Source: Diorhabda sublineata
Taxonomy: Eukaryota > Arthropoda > Insecta > Coleoptera > Chrysomelidae
Direction: 5' to 3'
Assembly: GCF_026230105.1 (NCBI RefSeq)
Contig: NC_079476.1
Span: forward strand, 33,594,559-33,658,558
DNA length: 64,000 nucleotides
This document shows positions 1-11,904 of the stretch, in pieces; within the stretch, counting starts at the first letter, position 1; every line of letters begins with the position of its first letter. The notes under the pieces are model-generated. The model did no database searches. It was not told the origin of the DNA and saw only the letters and a list, made by a program, of their open reading frames with translations. The translations under genes were made by a program, and so were the position numbers.

Positions 1-450
1 TTGGAAAAAAACATATGTCAGATTATCAGAGAGGAAGTCACGAAAAAAAAAGCCGTCCCTAAATAATGATCAAACCTGGGATATGGCCAGGATGAAATAC
101 CAAAAAAGTTTAGCTTTGAGAAAAAATATACCTCAATACTAAGCTGTAGAAGTAAATGAGATCAAAACACCATACAAGAAATGAATAGAAATGCCATTAA
201 ATGGTAGACGGACGGCTCTAAAGCAGCAGATAGAACTGGACTTGGAGTGTACTGGCACTGAACCAAACTCTCAGAAAGCCTGGGCAACACATCAAGCATT
301 TTCATGCAGAAATATGCAATTGAAAAATGTGTCTAGTTCAATCTAGAGAGGAACTATCGCAAACAGGGAATCATCGTCTTGTCCGACAAGCAGCCATTAG
401 GTAGATTGAAGCCAAAGAAGGCCTAGAAGGATTTGCCGGCAGATAAAATA
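1..450 (+). mobile_element. LINE RNase H domain remnant (decayed)
   Basis: Translation around 187-260 gives NAIKW-stop-TDGSK followed by TGLGVYW, the start of the RNase H domain carried by jockey/I/R1-type non-LTR retrotransposons; the Asp of TDGS is the first catalytic acidic residue. Further on, YAIEKCV (about 310-335) and VLSDKQP (about 375-395, third acidic position) follow in the expected order. The catalytic Glu just before YAIE is lost to a small deletion that shifts frame, and an in-frame stop precedes TDGS. The left end runs off the window. The family's normal role is RNA removal during target-primed reverse transcription. Clade is not assigned. Confidence 0.72.
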
Positions 451-1151
451 ATGGTGACTGTTTTTGATGATCTCAACAAATATTATTTTCGTGGAAGAAA
501 TAATGGAAATTGGAGAAACAATGGATAAAATATATGTAGAAAATTAATAGCGAGAAAAATTATTCTGCTATAAATTTGAAAAGTGTTAAATATTGACGAG
601 AAAATAAATAGACGTTGGCAGATTTCACACTTCATTTCTCTCAAATTGAAGTTCATAGTCACTCGTAACACGATATTTCTGGAAGATTTTTATCTGTGTA
701 AAAAAGCCCTGTTCAAATAGTAAATTGTTGCTTCATCCTTCAAGGGGTGTTTACTCAACTCGCAGTTTGTCAATTTTCACTGGCAAAATATTGATTTGTT
801 AGCCTTCAATTTGATTTATTTATTTTTGTTTTCCCCGCATCCTATCTCTCTTTTAAACGGCAACGTATTCTCGATAGAAAAAATAAAATTCCTTCCGGAA
901 GCACACAGTAATGAATTTGATTTATCTGAATCTCATTTTTGTGGAGCTGGAACGGTTTTATAATACATGAGATTGATTTATGAATAACAATTTGAAGTCT
1001 CCTTCTTTTTTCTTGAAATTTGTTGAAAAATCACCTAGTCCTCTCATATATCAGGTAATTCAATTTGTTTACAGCTGTAACGTATAACTTATTCTATTTC
1101 AAGCAATAATTGATTTAAGTTTTTACTGGAAATACTCCATATGAGTTAAAG
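451..1151. other. AT-rich spacer, no feature seen
   Basis: No recognisable protein, RNA or repeat. Short minus-strand open frames (for example 483-671) are low-complexity, rich in Phe/Ile/Leu, and look like chance. Confidence 0.5.
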
Positions 1152-2084
1152 TACTAGAGCTGTTACTCAAGTTTTGAGATATGGGAGCAGTGATGTGATT
1201 GTGTAATATCTGACATTACCATCATAAGGTTTGACATTTTTAATGGTGAACGTACTCAGAACGTGTTGTCATACGAGTGTGTGTTTGAACCATTCATCTT
1301 AGTCAAGAAATGGAATAGTCTGCTGATCAACTCGCTTCGACTTTTGGTGATGAAGCACCATCTCGAGACACCGTGTTTGGCTACAGGATAAATTTCGCAT
1401 ACTTGGTCATCAGTTACATTTAATATTGCATGAACATTTGGCCGTCAACAATATTTGTTCGCTTTAGATACGGCATAATTTGACAATGGCTGAAGAAAAA
1501 CTTGTGTCAATTGGTGTAGAAAAGGCTGAGAAAATTCAATAGCGGTGCTTCAAAAGTCGTCTGTAAGATCGTGAGAGCCGACGAATCCTGGATCTATGCA
1601 TATAAACCCGAAAAACAATCGACTGTATGGGTCTTTTAATATGAGCCAAATCCAACAAAATTGTTGCGCACGAAGCTGTTTTTTTGGAATAACTGGACAT
1701 GTCGCAATCAGTGTTCAAAAAAATCAGTGACACCAAGGGCAGAAAACGAATCATTCTCCTTTCGAACATGAGAGCTCTTACACATCAGTTCAAACAACGT
1801 TTTTAACTGTTAAAACATCGAATTGATGGGTCATCCGCCGTACAGTCCTTGTTTGGCACCCAATGATTTCTTCTTATTCTCGCGAAGTAGCGGTTAATGC
1901 TTTCAGATCATATGTTGTGGAGGAACTTGATCGGAATGGGAAAAATGCTTTGACAATTGGATCAGCCGCATGCAAAAGTGTATTTATAATAATGGAGAAT
2001 ATTTTGAAAAGCAATAAATCCATATCTAATTATAAACAGCTATTTTTATTTGTATATCGCAAAGCTCAAGTTGCAATCCTCATA
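1152..2084 (+). mobile_element. mariner family A, copy 1 (both ends present, inactive)
   Basis: Decayed DD34D mariner. The left end (1152-1181, containing TTACTCAAGTTTTGAGATA) is the inverted match of the right end (2054-2083, containing TATCGCAAAGCTCAAGTTGC). In order: ADQLASTFGDEAPSRDTVF (about 1320-1375, N-terminal DNA-binding region), RADESWIYAYKPEKQ (about 1575-1620, first catalytic Asp in DESWIY), then ELMGHPPYSPCLAPNDFFLF (about 1815-1875, last catalytic Asp in the PND). The parts lie in different frames with several stops, and the interval of about 0.93 kb is shorter than the usual 1.3 kb, so sequence is missing between the N-terminal and catalytic parts. Four relatives of the same family lie at 11.9, 21.1, 30.3 and 37.4 kb. 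Confidence 0.85.
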
Positions 2085-3040
2085 TCGTCAATATTCAATA
2101 GATTTGACACATTTTCCAATAACACGTAATTAAAAAAAAGGTAATGAACAAATGAGAGAAGGAAAATAGTGGGAAGCTAAAATATAATAGAGACTTTACA
2201 TCATTATATGAGAGAGAAAGAGATAATATTAACTTTAATTACTGGTGAATGTTGAAGTCGAAACGATAAACAAATTCGTTAAAATAGACCGAGAATCAAC
2301 AACATTTATTTCCAATAGCAATAAGTTTGTCACAACTACTACAAATCACACCGACGAAGATGCTGTAAAGATAGTTTTGCGGGTATAGTGTTTGCAAAAA
2401 GAGTAGAAACATTCGAACTGTTTCCAATACGACGACGGCACTTGTGTGCACATTGCCATCGCTGGCCCAAATTCCATCTTTGCTGCAATGCGGAACTCAA
2501 GACCGACGAGACGACGGGAATAGATCAACGACCGCCTCCATCTAATCAACCATCTTAACAAGAGAGAGAGTTAATCGCCAGTATTTGATCGTCGAACTAC
2601 GTTTGAGCTGCGCATTTTTATAGTTATTAGCTTTGTTTGTTGAGTTAAAAAATTCAAATCGTATTGAAAAAGATGGAATATAAAGAATTGAATGTTTTAT
2701 TCATTATGACTAATTATATAAAGGAGAATTTAACTGAATGGTTTATACAGTGTCGAAAAACTGGAAACTTTTTATTATTATTAGTATTTCGGAAAACGTG
2801 TCTATTACGACAAAAAATTTGCAGGGTAATAGACAAATAGAAAATATAGAAATTTTTCATTTAACTCCATACGAGTGGTAACAAGAATTTTGTAGAAAAG
2901 TAAAGTATCAATATCGACACTGTGGTTATGTAAAGTTGTTTGGAATTGAGAAATGTGTCTATATAAAACTAAAAATTAAACTTTAAATCTAATTTTCCTA
3001 GGAACATCAATATTTTTGGTACATTTTTTTTCTAATTTTG
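2085..3040. other. Unassigned, with a small less AT-rich island
   Basis: Mostly AT-rich. Around 2340-2560 base composition is more balanced and both strands hold open frames of about 70 codons. The plus frame reads CVHIAIAGPNSIFAAMRNSR but is preceded by stops. I do not recognise either frame. A short GA-rich run sits at 2558-2570. Confidence 0.3.
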
Positions 3041-3218
3041 GTGATTATTTAGAATTGGGGCTCCAGGCAAAAATCGTTCCAAAAAATTTTTCACGCACTT
3101 GAGGTTGTTTCTGAGGGTACAAATAGTAAATTTAAGGCGAGGGAGACAACAACCCCAAATGCGTCAAAAATTTTTTGGAACGGTTTTTGCCTGGAGTCCC
3201 AATTCTAAATAATTACTC
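3041..3218. repeat. Foldback hairpin / MITE (about 70-bp inverted arms)
   Basis: The left arm 3041-3109 and right arm 3148-3218 are inverted copies with a few mismatches; both contain TTCCAAAAAATTTTT or its complement and a CTCCAGGC end segment. The spacer is about 38 bp. It would form one long hairpin as RNA or single-stranded DNA. No coding capacity. The likely identity is a non-autonomous inverted-repeat transposon; the parent element is not seen. Confidence 0.8.
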
Positions 3219-3289
3219 TAATTTTTAGTACAGGATACAAAATCGGCCAAATCGTTTATCAGATTACTTGAAATGGTATATCGATTTTT

Positions 3290-3960
3290 TTTCGGAAAAG
3301 GTGTGCCCTGGTAGCTGATACCATAGGCTTGCACTCCTCCAAAGAAATGAGTCTGTACGCGAACTCCGTGTTCATGAGCCACGTCTGCAAGTCGAGAAGG
3401 TTTTGCAAAAACTGTTCTAGGCGGAATTATACTAAGTTGCTTGGGATAGTTTTTGCCGTGGGTAGTATCGATAAAACAGAGTCAGATCGGTGACTTTTCT
3501 GCTACGCTCTAAGCTTTCTAAGTTTCTGGTCAACTCTGAATCTCCTATAAGTGGAACTGCTCTCTTCTGTATTGAGTCGAGCATCTTCATGGTATACTTA
3601 GGAGCCGTGTTCCAAATAAGCGAGCAATATTTTAAAGATAAAGCTTTTTGGTCTTAAAAAGGGCTCCAAGTTTGTGGGAAGTTACCTTGGCTAAATCTGC
3701 CACGTGGCCAAGCCGGAACATATTGCTGCCAACCCAAAAAGGGAATGTACGGTGATATTTTACGTCCAGATAGGACCAAATCCTGAGCCACAGTACCAGC
3801 CTTCTTTATAAAAACAGCAGCCTGGGACCTTCCTACATTAAACTCAATCAGATTGCTTCCACCCCACTTCAGAACGTTTTTAGCATCGGTATTGGTGGTG
3901 GTGATCTGTTGATGGTTACAGATTTGGATGTTAGTTGAACTATAGATCGGGTTTGCAGTT
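3290..3960 (-). mobile_element. LINE (jockey/CR1-like) reverse transcriptase C-terminal fragment, copy 1
   Basis: Minus-strand translation gives, in order: NLIEFNVGRSQAAVF (about 3830-3875), ISPYIPFLGWQQY (about 3720-3760), CSLIWNTAPKYTMKMLDSIQ (about 3570-3630), KRAVPLIGDSEL, then RKVTDLTLFYRYYPR (about 3465-3510). This is the palm/thumb tail of non-LTR reverse transcriptases, normally read as a W-G-x-P, L-D-x-I-Q-(K/R)-R-A, FYRYY series. The domain carrying the catalytic aspartates is absent, so the copy is 5'-truncated. The same family recurs in more complete form at 40.1-41.7 kb. Confidence 0.82.
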
Positions 3961-5869
3961 ATTCTTATTAACTTGTTTTGGATGATATTCTAGTTTCAAG
4001 TATTTGTATCTGATAAGCCTTTAAGTATAAGATTTTTCTTTTTCGCCCCTCTTTCCCTAGCATTTCAATCCTATTTTCTTGTTTCACGACTTTATCCTGT
4101 GTGATCTTCATTTCTTTATCTTTCTCCCTCACTTTTTGTACTAGCAACAAGTTCAACACTTCGTTCTTTGTGTTAACTTTTCGTTTCCACTTTAAGTTTC
4201 TAGAAGCACAAGCCAACAACGCCGTAATTTATCTTGTTGTAGTTTTATTTGAAGAGTATTTTATTTTTGCTCATGGTTATTTTCCAAAATTTTTCCCACA
4301 ACAAATTTCGATTTACAATCAAATTGCACCAGCCTGATAAACACCACAAAAAAAACTTTTAAAAATTAAATATTCGAAAAATTTTTCGGAGTTCAAGATT
4401 AATTTGATTTTCGATATATTTTTCTAAACATTCCAATTACTATATTATCAGCAACAATAAATATTACTTCACCCATATATCGGAATCATTAAATTCTAAA
4501 CTGGAAATAAAGAAGGGTTGGAAAGTCTTTATTTGACAGATTTATTCTGGTCACTAGTTGTACCAACCTTATTGAAATTCCATAGGAAAACCCCCTTCGT
4601 GAATACAATCAAGGATAGATTCTTGGAAATCGGAAAGTGTCCGGTTCAAGATTGGAAAGATGATATCTTAAGGAAGATGAAACGGAGGCGTATTTGCAAG
4701 GAAAAGGTGTTAGGGAGGAAATTTCAGTCGGTGCCGGCCACATAATGTGACTTCTGATCCGATTGTGGCTTGGCTTCGGCCTCGTTATTTAGGGTAAAGT
4801 GACGTGAGGTTATTTCGAAGTTATACCAATAATTGTCGGAGGGAAACCGTTTCTCAATACGTTTGGAAACAATTCTCTATTATAAGACAGAAATGTGTCT
4901 CGAAATAGGACGATTTATTGTTAATATTATGCATTCATTCATGGTATGAAACTGCAACTCTTCATGATTGTCTAGTTGCAACCTTTAAATACCTATAATA
5001 TTCAAAGGTTTAAATAACTATTTTTGGTTATTCATTTAGAGTTAATTCTCGTTTATTTATGGATACATATTAGGTGAGAAGGCATCTTATTGAAATTTAT
5101 ACACTCCTAATATAAATATTGTTATACGATATGTTTATTTTCTTTTTATATAATCAATTTCTAAAGAGACTTTTTTATGTGTTTACTTTCTGGATTCGAA
5201 TTAACGAGAAATTCTTTTTGGTATAAATATTCGATTGTTTATCAGCGGGAAAATCAGAAAATAATCGAATGCCATAGGGAAAGGATCGAAATAATAAATT
5301 AGTGAATAGTTAGGTATTAGTGGACAATTATTATAAATAACGAGCAGTTTATTGTTTCTAGTGTAAGTGATTGAATAAATTGAGTAAATGAGATACATAG
5401 TGTATAAATTCACCCCACAGTTACAAACAATTCAATAAATAAGAAGAACATTACAATGATAAGCTAAAATAAACAAAGAAGATACTATTTCAGAGATTCT
5501 TAGCAATTTCTTTGTAAAATATTCCAAAATCAGTTTATATTCTATTAGTTTGATTAAGACCCAACCAGGGGATGTGCTGATGTTGCCTCAAGATCTACAT
5601 ATATGATGGTGAATAGAAAATATTCAATGCAAGTGGTAGCAATAATTACTCCAGAGTACGGATAAAGGTTTTTCCAAGTGATATTTTTACACAGCAAATT
5701 ATAGAAAAATAAGAATACTTCTTATAACAGATGATTGTACCAGTAACATTATACGTTTCTCATTAATTTTATCTTTCATATGGATTGCATATGATAATTT
5801 TCACCTTTCCATGTTTAGGTTTACTTTTTCTTTATCCAGACCTTTCAATATCTCTCTATTCTTTCCATT
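3961..5869. other. Unassigned AT-rich DNA
   Basis: The plus-strand open frame 4518-4745 (75 codons, Lys/Arg-rich end RKMKRRRICKEKVLGRKF) and overlapping frames at 3968-4337 have no family I recognise. No splice-supported gene model can be built. Confidence 0.35.
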
Positions 5870-5935
5870 CAATAGCTTTTACCCGCGGCGTCGCTGACAT
5901 TGAAGCCTTTATATAAGTATCAGAAATCAATACCA
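5865..5935 (+). repeat. Possible RTE/SINE-like tail (weak)
   Basis: The segment AGCTTTTACCCGCGGCGTCG (5873-5892) resembles the 'acccgcggcttcg' terminal segment seen in insect RTE-type LINEs and derived SINEs, and it stands out against AT-rich flanks. No coding sequence or A-tail was found, so this is a resemblance only. Confidence 0.25.
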
Positions 5936-7480
5936 TAGATAAAATCAATCAATATGATAACTTTATTTTGTTGCTTGGCTGAGATTATGAATTTTCAGAA
6001 AGTACAAAATATCAAGAAGTTTCAAAAACTTGAAACATTTTCTTTGTAACAAAAATAAATAATATTGAATTTCAACACTTTCAGAAAATATAAATGCAGA
6101 GTATTAATCTAAGAAATTTTTGTAGGCTATAAGTTATTCCGTCAAGTGCATATATGTGTAAATTCTGGACAATAGACACATGCAAACAGTCTACATACCC
6201 GTAATATCGGCCCTTGGACTTTGTTATGTTTTGAATTGGAATGGAAGGTCATTTGAAATAATTGAGTCATAATGAATAGCATCCAACCAAAAAAAGCCAC
6301 CTAACCTCTAAAATTCAAATATATTTATTACGAATTGTTGATATTCAAGTTTCTCCCTCCCGTACTTATATCAACAAATGCATTTTCAATATTAACTACA
6401 TCAATTAAATTAATTGTTATCTCATAAGGCTGGGAAGTTAGACCTGACGTCTGTAGACATAAACTTTCAATAGTTTTTGCATTTGTTCCTTCTAGTCCAC
6501 ATAATAACAAGTATATGTCCGGCTTCAAAAACCGCTTCAACTTCTTTTGGTATCACTTTAATATATCTTAAGATGTTAAAAAGGGTTACTTCTATTTTCC
6601 TCATTTTTAGATCGATTATTAAGCACAATTTTTTGTTCTAACTACAAAAACACGGTTAGGAAATAACGGAAATTATGAAAATAAAGAAAATTCTACACAA
6701 TCTCAATCACTTCAACGACATAATATAAATATTGTACTATGGAAATATTAGAAAATATTATAAAGCAATCGTTTGTATGAAATTTAACATAATCAATGGC
6801 ACGTCGTATTCGTTTGGTTTTTTTGGCTCTTTCATCTTCATTTTACGTCTTTTACTTTTACTCGTTACGATTTCTCAAGAAGGGACTTCTATCTCGATTC
6901 ATTACCGTTTCTCCTCAACTACTCTAACGTAAATTTTTGAAATATTAAATTGGATAAAAGCCGCGTTGAGTAATTATTCAGCAGAACTTATTTTTAATGA
7001 AAAAGTTATTTTATTAGTAAGGACGTCTGAAAACTTTAATTTTTTCTTCAAAGCTAACAATGTTCCTTACATCTTAAAAAATGCCGTGAAGATTCAAATC
7101 ATCATGTTGCCTTATTTACGTAAATAAACGTTCTATATAAATACAATTATGCTCTTCGTTTATATCAACATTGAATAATTATTTTGTGTTTACATTATTT
7201 CTGTTATTAAGAGTAATTTTAGTTCAGAACCGAAATACGAGAGGAATCTGAAAAGTTTCCGACCTCAATCTGAAGATCTCAGCATTTATCGATAAATATT
7301 TACCAAAATACAAACAATAGCTTCTATTAGTCATGTAAAATGGAAAGAAAATACCAAATCGCAAGTTGTGCTTTAGTTATAGATTGTAGTGTAAATATTT
7401 GGGATGTACGTACCATTTGCAGTATTTGCTGAGCGTAGAGTCATTGCTTGCTGTGTTCAATCAGGGGTGATCCTGATATT
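5936..7480. other. Unassigned AT-rich DNA with one odd open frame
   Basis: A 70-codon minus-strand frame at 6328-6540 has more protein-like composition than its surroundings (TIESLCLQTSGLTSQPYEI, then VDISTGG). I do not recognise it. It may be a decayed retroelement piece or exon remnant. Nothing else is seen. Confidence 0.3.
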
Positions 7481-8045
7481 TTGGTTACCGACAAAGTAAT
7501 TTCGGTTTTTTTTAACAAATAATAGTTTTTAATCAATTATATATTTTCCATTTTGCTCAATGACCTTTTGCCGTCTTTCTTTCACTTTAATGATTCCGCG
7601 CTCATAAAACTTCTGGTCCTTATCAACAAAAATCTGAATCAGGTGCGATTGAACGTCATCGTCATTAGTGACCAAGTTCGACCATTCAAAGAATTTCACA
7701 AACTTCGTAATAAATGGTAATCAGATGTTATCAGATCAGGGTTGTATGGGGAGTTGCTAAAGATGTGTGATGGCTTGCATTATCATGGTGGAACACTATG
7801 TCTTTCCAATTTGATAATTCTGACCGTTTTTCTTTGATGGCTTCACCCAGTTTCATTAATTGTTGGGAATGAACATCAGAATTAATCGTTCGGTTTCTTA
7901 GAAGGAACCTAACCAAACCGAAAGCGTGAGCTTTTTTGTTGTTTTTCAGCTTTCGGTCCTTTCTCAACTGTTTTATGCGATATATGTAGCCCCTTCGCAA
8001 TTCTCCGAATAGTTATATTTCTTTGTGAGCTTTCTTTCTTTTACG
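7481..8045 (-). mobile_element. irritans-type mariner, 3' half
   Basis: Minus-strand 7731-8000 encodes TINSDVHSQQLMKLGEAIKE and then WKDIVFHHDNASHHTSLAT, matching the central catalytic region of irritans/SETMAR-type mariner transposases; HHDN holds the second catalytic Asp. Past a frameshift come ITSDYHLLRSL (normally APSDYHLFRSL, third Asp) and the tail KRSLSKMEN (normally WQKVIEQNGKY). The terminal segment 7481-7515 (ACAAAGTAATTTCGGTTTTT) matches the AAAGTAATTTCGGTTTTT style of end of this subfamily. The N-terminal DNA-binding half and other end are missing. Confidence 0.85.
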
Positions 8046-8959
8046 TAAATAAAAATATAAAATATGCCGAAAATGTTTGTTTTTGCACTCCATGTACACA
8101 GTTGCAACCTTATATTTTTAAGTAGTGGAAGAATATATATGTTATATCGAGTTGGAACTTTGTCATTAAGCGAATCTATTTTATTTAAACGATCCCTCTC
8201 TTTATCATCTCAGATTTTCACTGAAATTTGCAATGAAGTGAACAAAAATCTATTGATTATAAAAAGAATATAAAGAATAATTCGCTTTTTCACAAAAATT
8301 ACGATAATTCATTTTAATAACTGTGAATTTATGTTTTCCGACATTTCCATGTTCGTTGGTGCCATGGATAAAAACAGCACAACGTTGTTGAGTTCTAATT
8401 ACTCTTCGTGATCGAAGCACATAAAAAATAGTCTTGAAATTTCAAGTTTGTAAGTATACTCAAGACAGTTTCTTTAAAAATTCCAATCCTAATTATACAA
8501 TTACAATTGGGAATATGCATATATATTTTTTAATCAACTTTTTACATAGCTATAGCTCGATAGAAAGTATATATTTAAAGAAGCAGTTAAATTTGGCTTG
8601 TTTTGAACGCCGCTTTTTTACGGGCTTTGGAAGACGTCAATGGATACGTCCAATATTTGTTTACTTTATGTGTGAATGTTATTTTATTTACATTTTAGGT
8701 TATAATATCGATAAAGTCATGGAAAAACTGGAGAGTGTGTTCATAAAACTACTTTCATTCATCGTCGAAGATGATTATACTAATCAACAGAATTTAAACT
8801 TTTTTGTCACATCAAATTGTATTATTTACTATGGCCACCGAACAATAATATACCAATGAAGAAAAATTGAAACATCAGGTTTTTTTGTAACATCAAGACA
8901 TATATTTTTATAAAAAGAACAAAAATCACTAACTAAATATTCCTTAATGTACAATAAAT
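8046..8959. other. AT-rich spacer with a 141-codon open frame of doubtful status
   Basis: The plus frame 8434-8859 is long for the local composition, but it is rich in Ile, Phe, Tyr and Asn and shows no motif, signal peptide or neighbouring exon. I treat it as chance unless transcripts prove otherwise. Confidence 0.25.
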
Positions 8960-9093
8960 AGCTATGATTAACGTGAATGTTTGGCTTCTAGAAGGTCCCT
9001 CTCAAGTGTACAACAGTAACTTGCAAGCATTCCTGGCCTTTTTTTCGTGATAGCGCTTTTCTATTAAGGAAATGTCTTGATGAAATCCTTTCG

Positions 9094-9141
<48 letters not shown>

Positions 9142-10242
9142 GATATGTATTTTCAAAGACATATTACATCCCAGAGCTTTGTATGAAATTATAAGCTCAT
9201 TGATAAAATCTTTGTAATTTTCCGCTTTATGGTTTTTCCTAGAAAATTCATTCATAGAACATTTCCAAGCGAATTTTTCCAAATCATTCAGCTTTCCTTC
9301 AAACTTTGTATCCTTCATTTTTTGTAGACCAATAAATATTCCCTCTCTAATATTTGAAATTTGTCATGCAGGCATAAGAATCCATTATTATCTTTAGGCA
9401 CAGCTGTTACAAAATGTTACATCAGGTCGAGCTTTATATGCAGCAGTGGTTGGTAAGTCGTAAGGGTTCACTAAACGATCATTTTTAACATTCTTCTGCC
9501 CTGGAGTAAGTGATCCACACTTGGGGCATACTTCCATTGTATAGTGACTTTTCTGTCTCTGCTGTAACCAAGCTGTAGCTCAAACAGAAGAGCAATGAAT
9601 TTAAAATCTCCAAAAATGTTTGAAATATGTTCACTGTATTTAATTTTTTCAACTTCATGTTCTCATAAGTCTCTTTCATATCAGAACCATGGGCCACTGG
9701 CACTGAAGGACATTTGTTTCCTTTGTATAGCAACACTGCTTTTAAGCTAGTTTTTGAGGAGTCACTGAACAATCACCAGTGACTTGGATGAGATTCAAAA
9801 TTCAATAAATTCATCACTATAGGAATGTTATTACAAAAGACTGAATCATCTGCCATAGAAACATGATGATTCATTTTATCGTCATGGAAATAAGAAATTT
9901 TCGTACCAGGAGGAAGTAAATTCCAATCGTTTAATCTAGACCCCAAAAGCTCAGTTTGTTTTTTAGACAAATTCAAATCACATATTAAATCGTTTAAATT
10001 ACTTTGTATCAATAAATGTGATGCTTTGTTGCGGGTTCATAACTTGGGTCACTTTCTTGAAATACCTTATCGGGTTGACAAATTCCGGACCAGAAACAGA
10101 ATCTTGACTCTGCTTGATTTGGAAGTTTTGGGCACAAGCAGTTCGACAGTACGTAGGATTGGTCTGTTAGCAGATGACAAGTTTGGGACAGTTTTTGGAC
10201 TTGTTTGTGACGCCTTTTGTTTGAATTAAAAATAACAATCAC
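8960..10242 (-). pseudogene. Decayed ORF of an unnamed arthropod repeat family
   Basis: Minus-strand frames join into one collinear protein trace of about 400 codons. 10242-10009: SQTCHLLTDQSYVLSNCLCP, PNQAESRFCFWSGICQPDKV, QESDPSYEPATKHHIY. 10012-9773: LSKKQTELLGSRLNDWNLLP then PPGTKISYFHDDK. 9772-9485: SSKTSLKAVLLYKGNKCPSV then HGSDMKETYENMK. 9318-9155: KFEGKLNDLEKFAWKC and SYKALGCNMSLKIH. After the (TA)21 tract: FHQDI and MLASYCCTLERDLLEA. Length is conserved while frames are broken by small indels. I recall similar sequences as multi-copy uncharacterised proteins in arthropods, which suggests a mobile-element origin, but I cannot name the family or its catalytic residues. Function unknown. 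Confidence 0.6.
9097..9138. repeat. (TA)21 microsatellite
   Basis: 42 bp of perfect alternating TA. It lies inside the minus-strand repeat-family ORF, between SLKIH and FHQDI. Confidence 0.98.
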
Positions 10243-11799
10243 TTACGTGATCTTTGGGTTCCCTCCAAATCATTGGTATACCAAAAGGAAAATGTTTAGA
10301 TTATTATTTAGCCTAACGTTATATCAGTCTCACACGACTTTCGACGCTAATATGTAAAAGTTAATTCTCCACGCACATAACAAAAGCTATCCGGGTTATT
10401 AGAACATTTTCGCTGCATATTTCCAATGTAACAAACGTAACTTAGTTAAATGCAATCAAATTAATCAGACGAAAACACGTAAATGAGGTCAGAAAAAAAT
10501 ATATAGTTGTCACAAAAAAACTAGATGTCACTGAAACAAAATAATAACTTTATTTTAATGAGGGTACATCCAAATAAATAAAAATCATCACAAAGTTCGT
10601 GTGACAAAACAATGTCAAAAGAATAATCAGTATCCAAAAACACTTTAGCAGCATAAAAATAACCACAACCAACACCCTGTTGGGACCTCGCCAAATCCAG
10701 GACGTGTCATTTGATGTCACGACCAATGATGATGCGTTCAGAATATTTTAATTTCGCTCACTTATTTTGCATTATTTAATGATTTATCACTTGAATTTGA
10801 AATACATGCATATTCCTTAATGATGAAGAAGCGCTAATAGTTCAATCAATTTGTTTTCATGTTTCTTCTCAAATTTCAAGTTTAACAGATTTATCGTATA
10901 AATTACTTAACAATACTTCCAACAAGATGAGTTGAATGGAAAAAAATGAGAAAAAAAAACGAAATTTTCTGATTGAAATAATCTTTATGGTTTACCTTCA
11001 ATTTTCGGACTCGTTCTATACAAATAAAAATAAAATCCTCAATAAACGCCTTGATGCGACTATCATCCTTGGTGTATTTTTCATGTCATGGTAATTTGTC
11101 GCAGAAAATATCTTTATAAATTGCTCATTTGATATGCAATAATGTTCTAGTGATAAATCTGATTAATGTTTTTCTCCCTAAAGTTGAAATGACAAATATT
11201 CTTATTAGGAGGCAATCTGCGACAGGAAAGGTTCAGACATTTTGAATAATATGAATTACTTTTCTAAAAAACCGATTACAATGACTACAGAATCATATTG
11301 CAACCACCGTTATCAGGTTATCAGCAAAATGAATGTAATTTGAACATTTCAAAAATCTATCTGTGTGAAGAAAGTGACACTTCAGAAACACAAAAATTAC
11401 GCTATGGTGATTATACTCATAGTTTTTGATATCACCTGTCAAAATTTCACATACATTTACATGAAGAAAACGGTTTTAATTGTCGGGTAAAAGAAGAAAG
11501 AGAAAAGAAAAAAATATAAAGAGAAGAAGGGAACTTGAACAAACATTATCGAAAGGAATCCGCCTAACAGGGTGATTTTTAAGATAATCATTGCTTCTAA
11601 AAGTGACCCTATGAACACGGATGATGCAAATGGCCCGTCATCACAGTACCTTTATTTTTGAATTAGAAAAACTGTACTTTTGATTGAATTAGAAAATAAT
11701 GCATAGTCGCTCTTCCTTCCTTCTATATATTATACAGATATTACTAAGCAAATTAAAACGCCTTAAATTTATATTACAGCATTGACTGCTTGGCCAATG
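10243..11799. other. Unassigned AT-rich DNA
   Basis: No coding family recognised. Near 10670-10745 there is a short stretch of more balanced composition (GGGACCTCGCCAAATCCAGG) with no assignment. Confidence 0.4.
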
Positions 11800-11904
11800 A
11801 AAATAAAGTATGTAGAATGATAAAGCGTAATGTTGATACAACAATTTATAGACCAATAATGACTTACGGCTGAGAAACTAATAGACAGAAAAGTGCATTA
11901 AAAG
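11800..11904 (+). mobile_element. LINE C-terminal scrap
   Basis: The translation CRMIKRNVDTTIYRPIMTYG followed by a stop and ETNRQKSALKAA matches the K-x-Y-x-x-x-I-R-P-x-x-T-Y-G-x-E-x(W/T) segment after the reverse transcriptase palm in non-LTR retrotransposons. It is about 35 codons long and abuts a mariner fragment. Confidence 0.6.

Noticed and set aside
8434..8859. 141-codon plus-strand open frame as a host gene
   Set aside because: Low-complexity residue use typical of AT-rich DNA, no domain and no flanking exon evidence.
10026..10229. Plus-strand frame opposite the repeat-family ORF
   Set aside because: Shadow of the minus-strand protein, which shows the meaningful segments.
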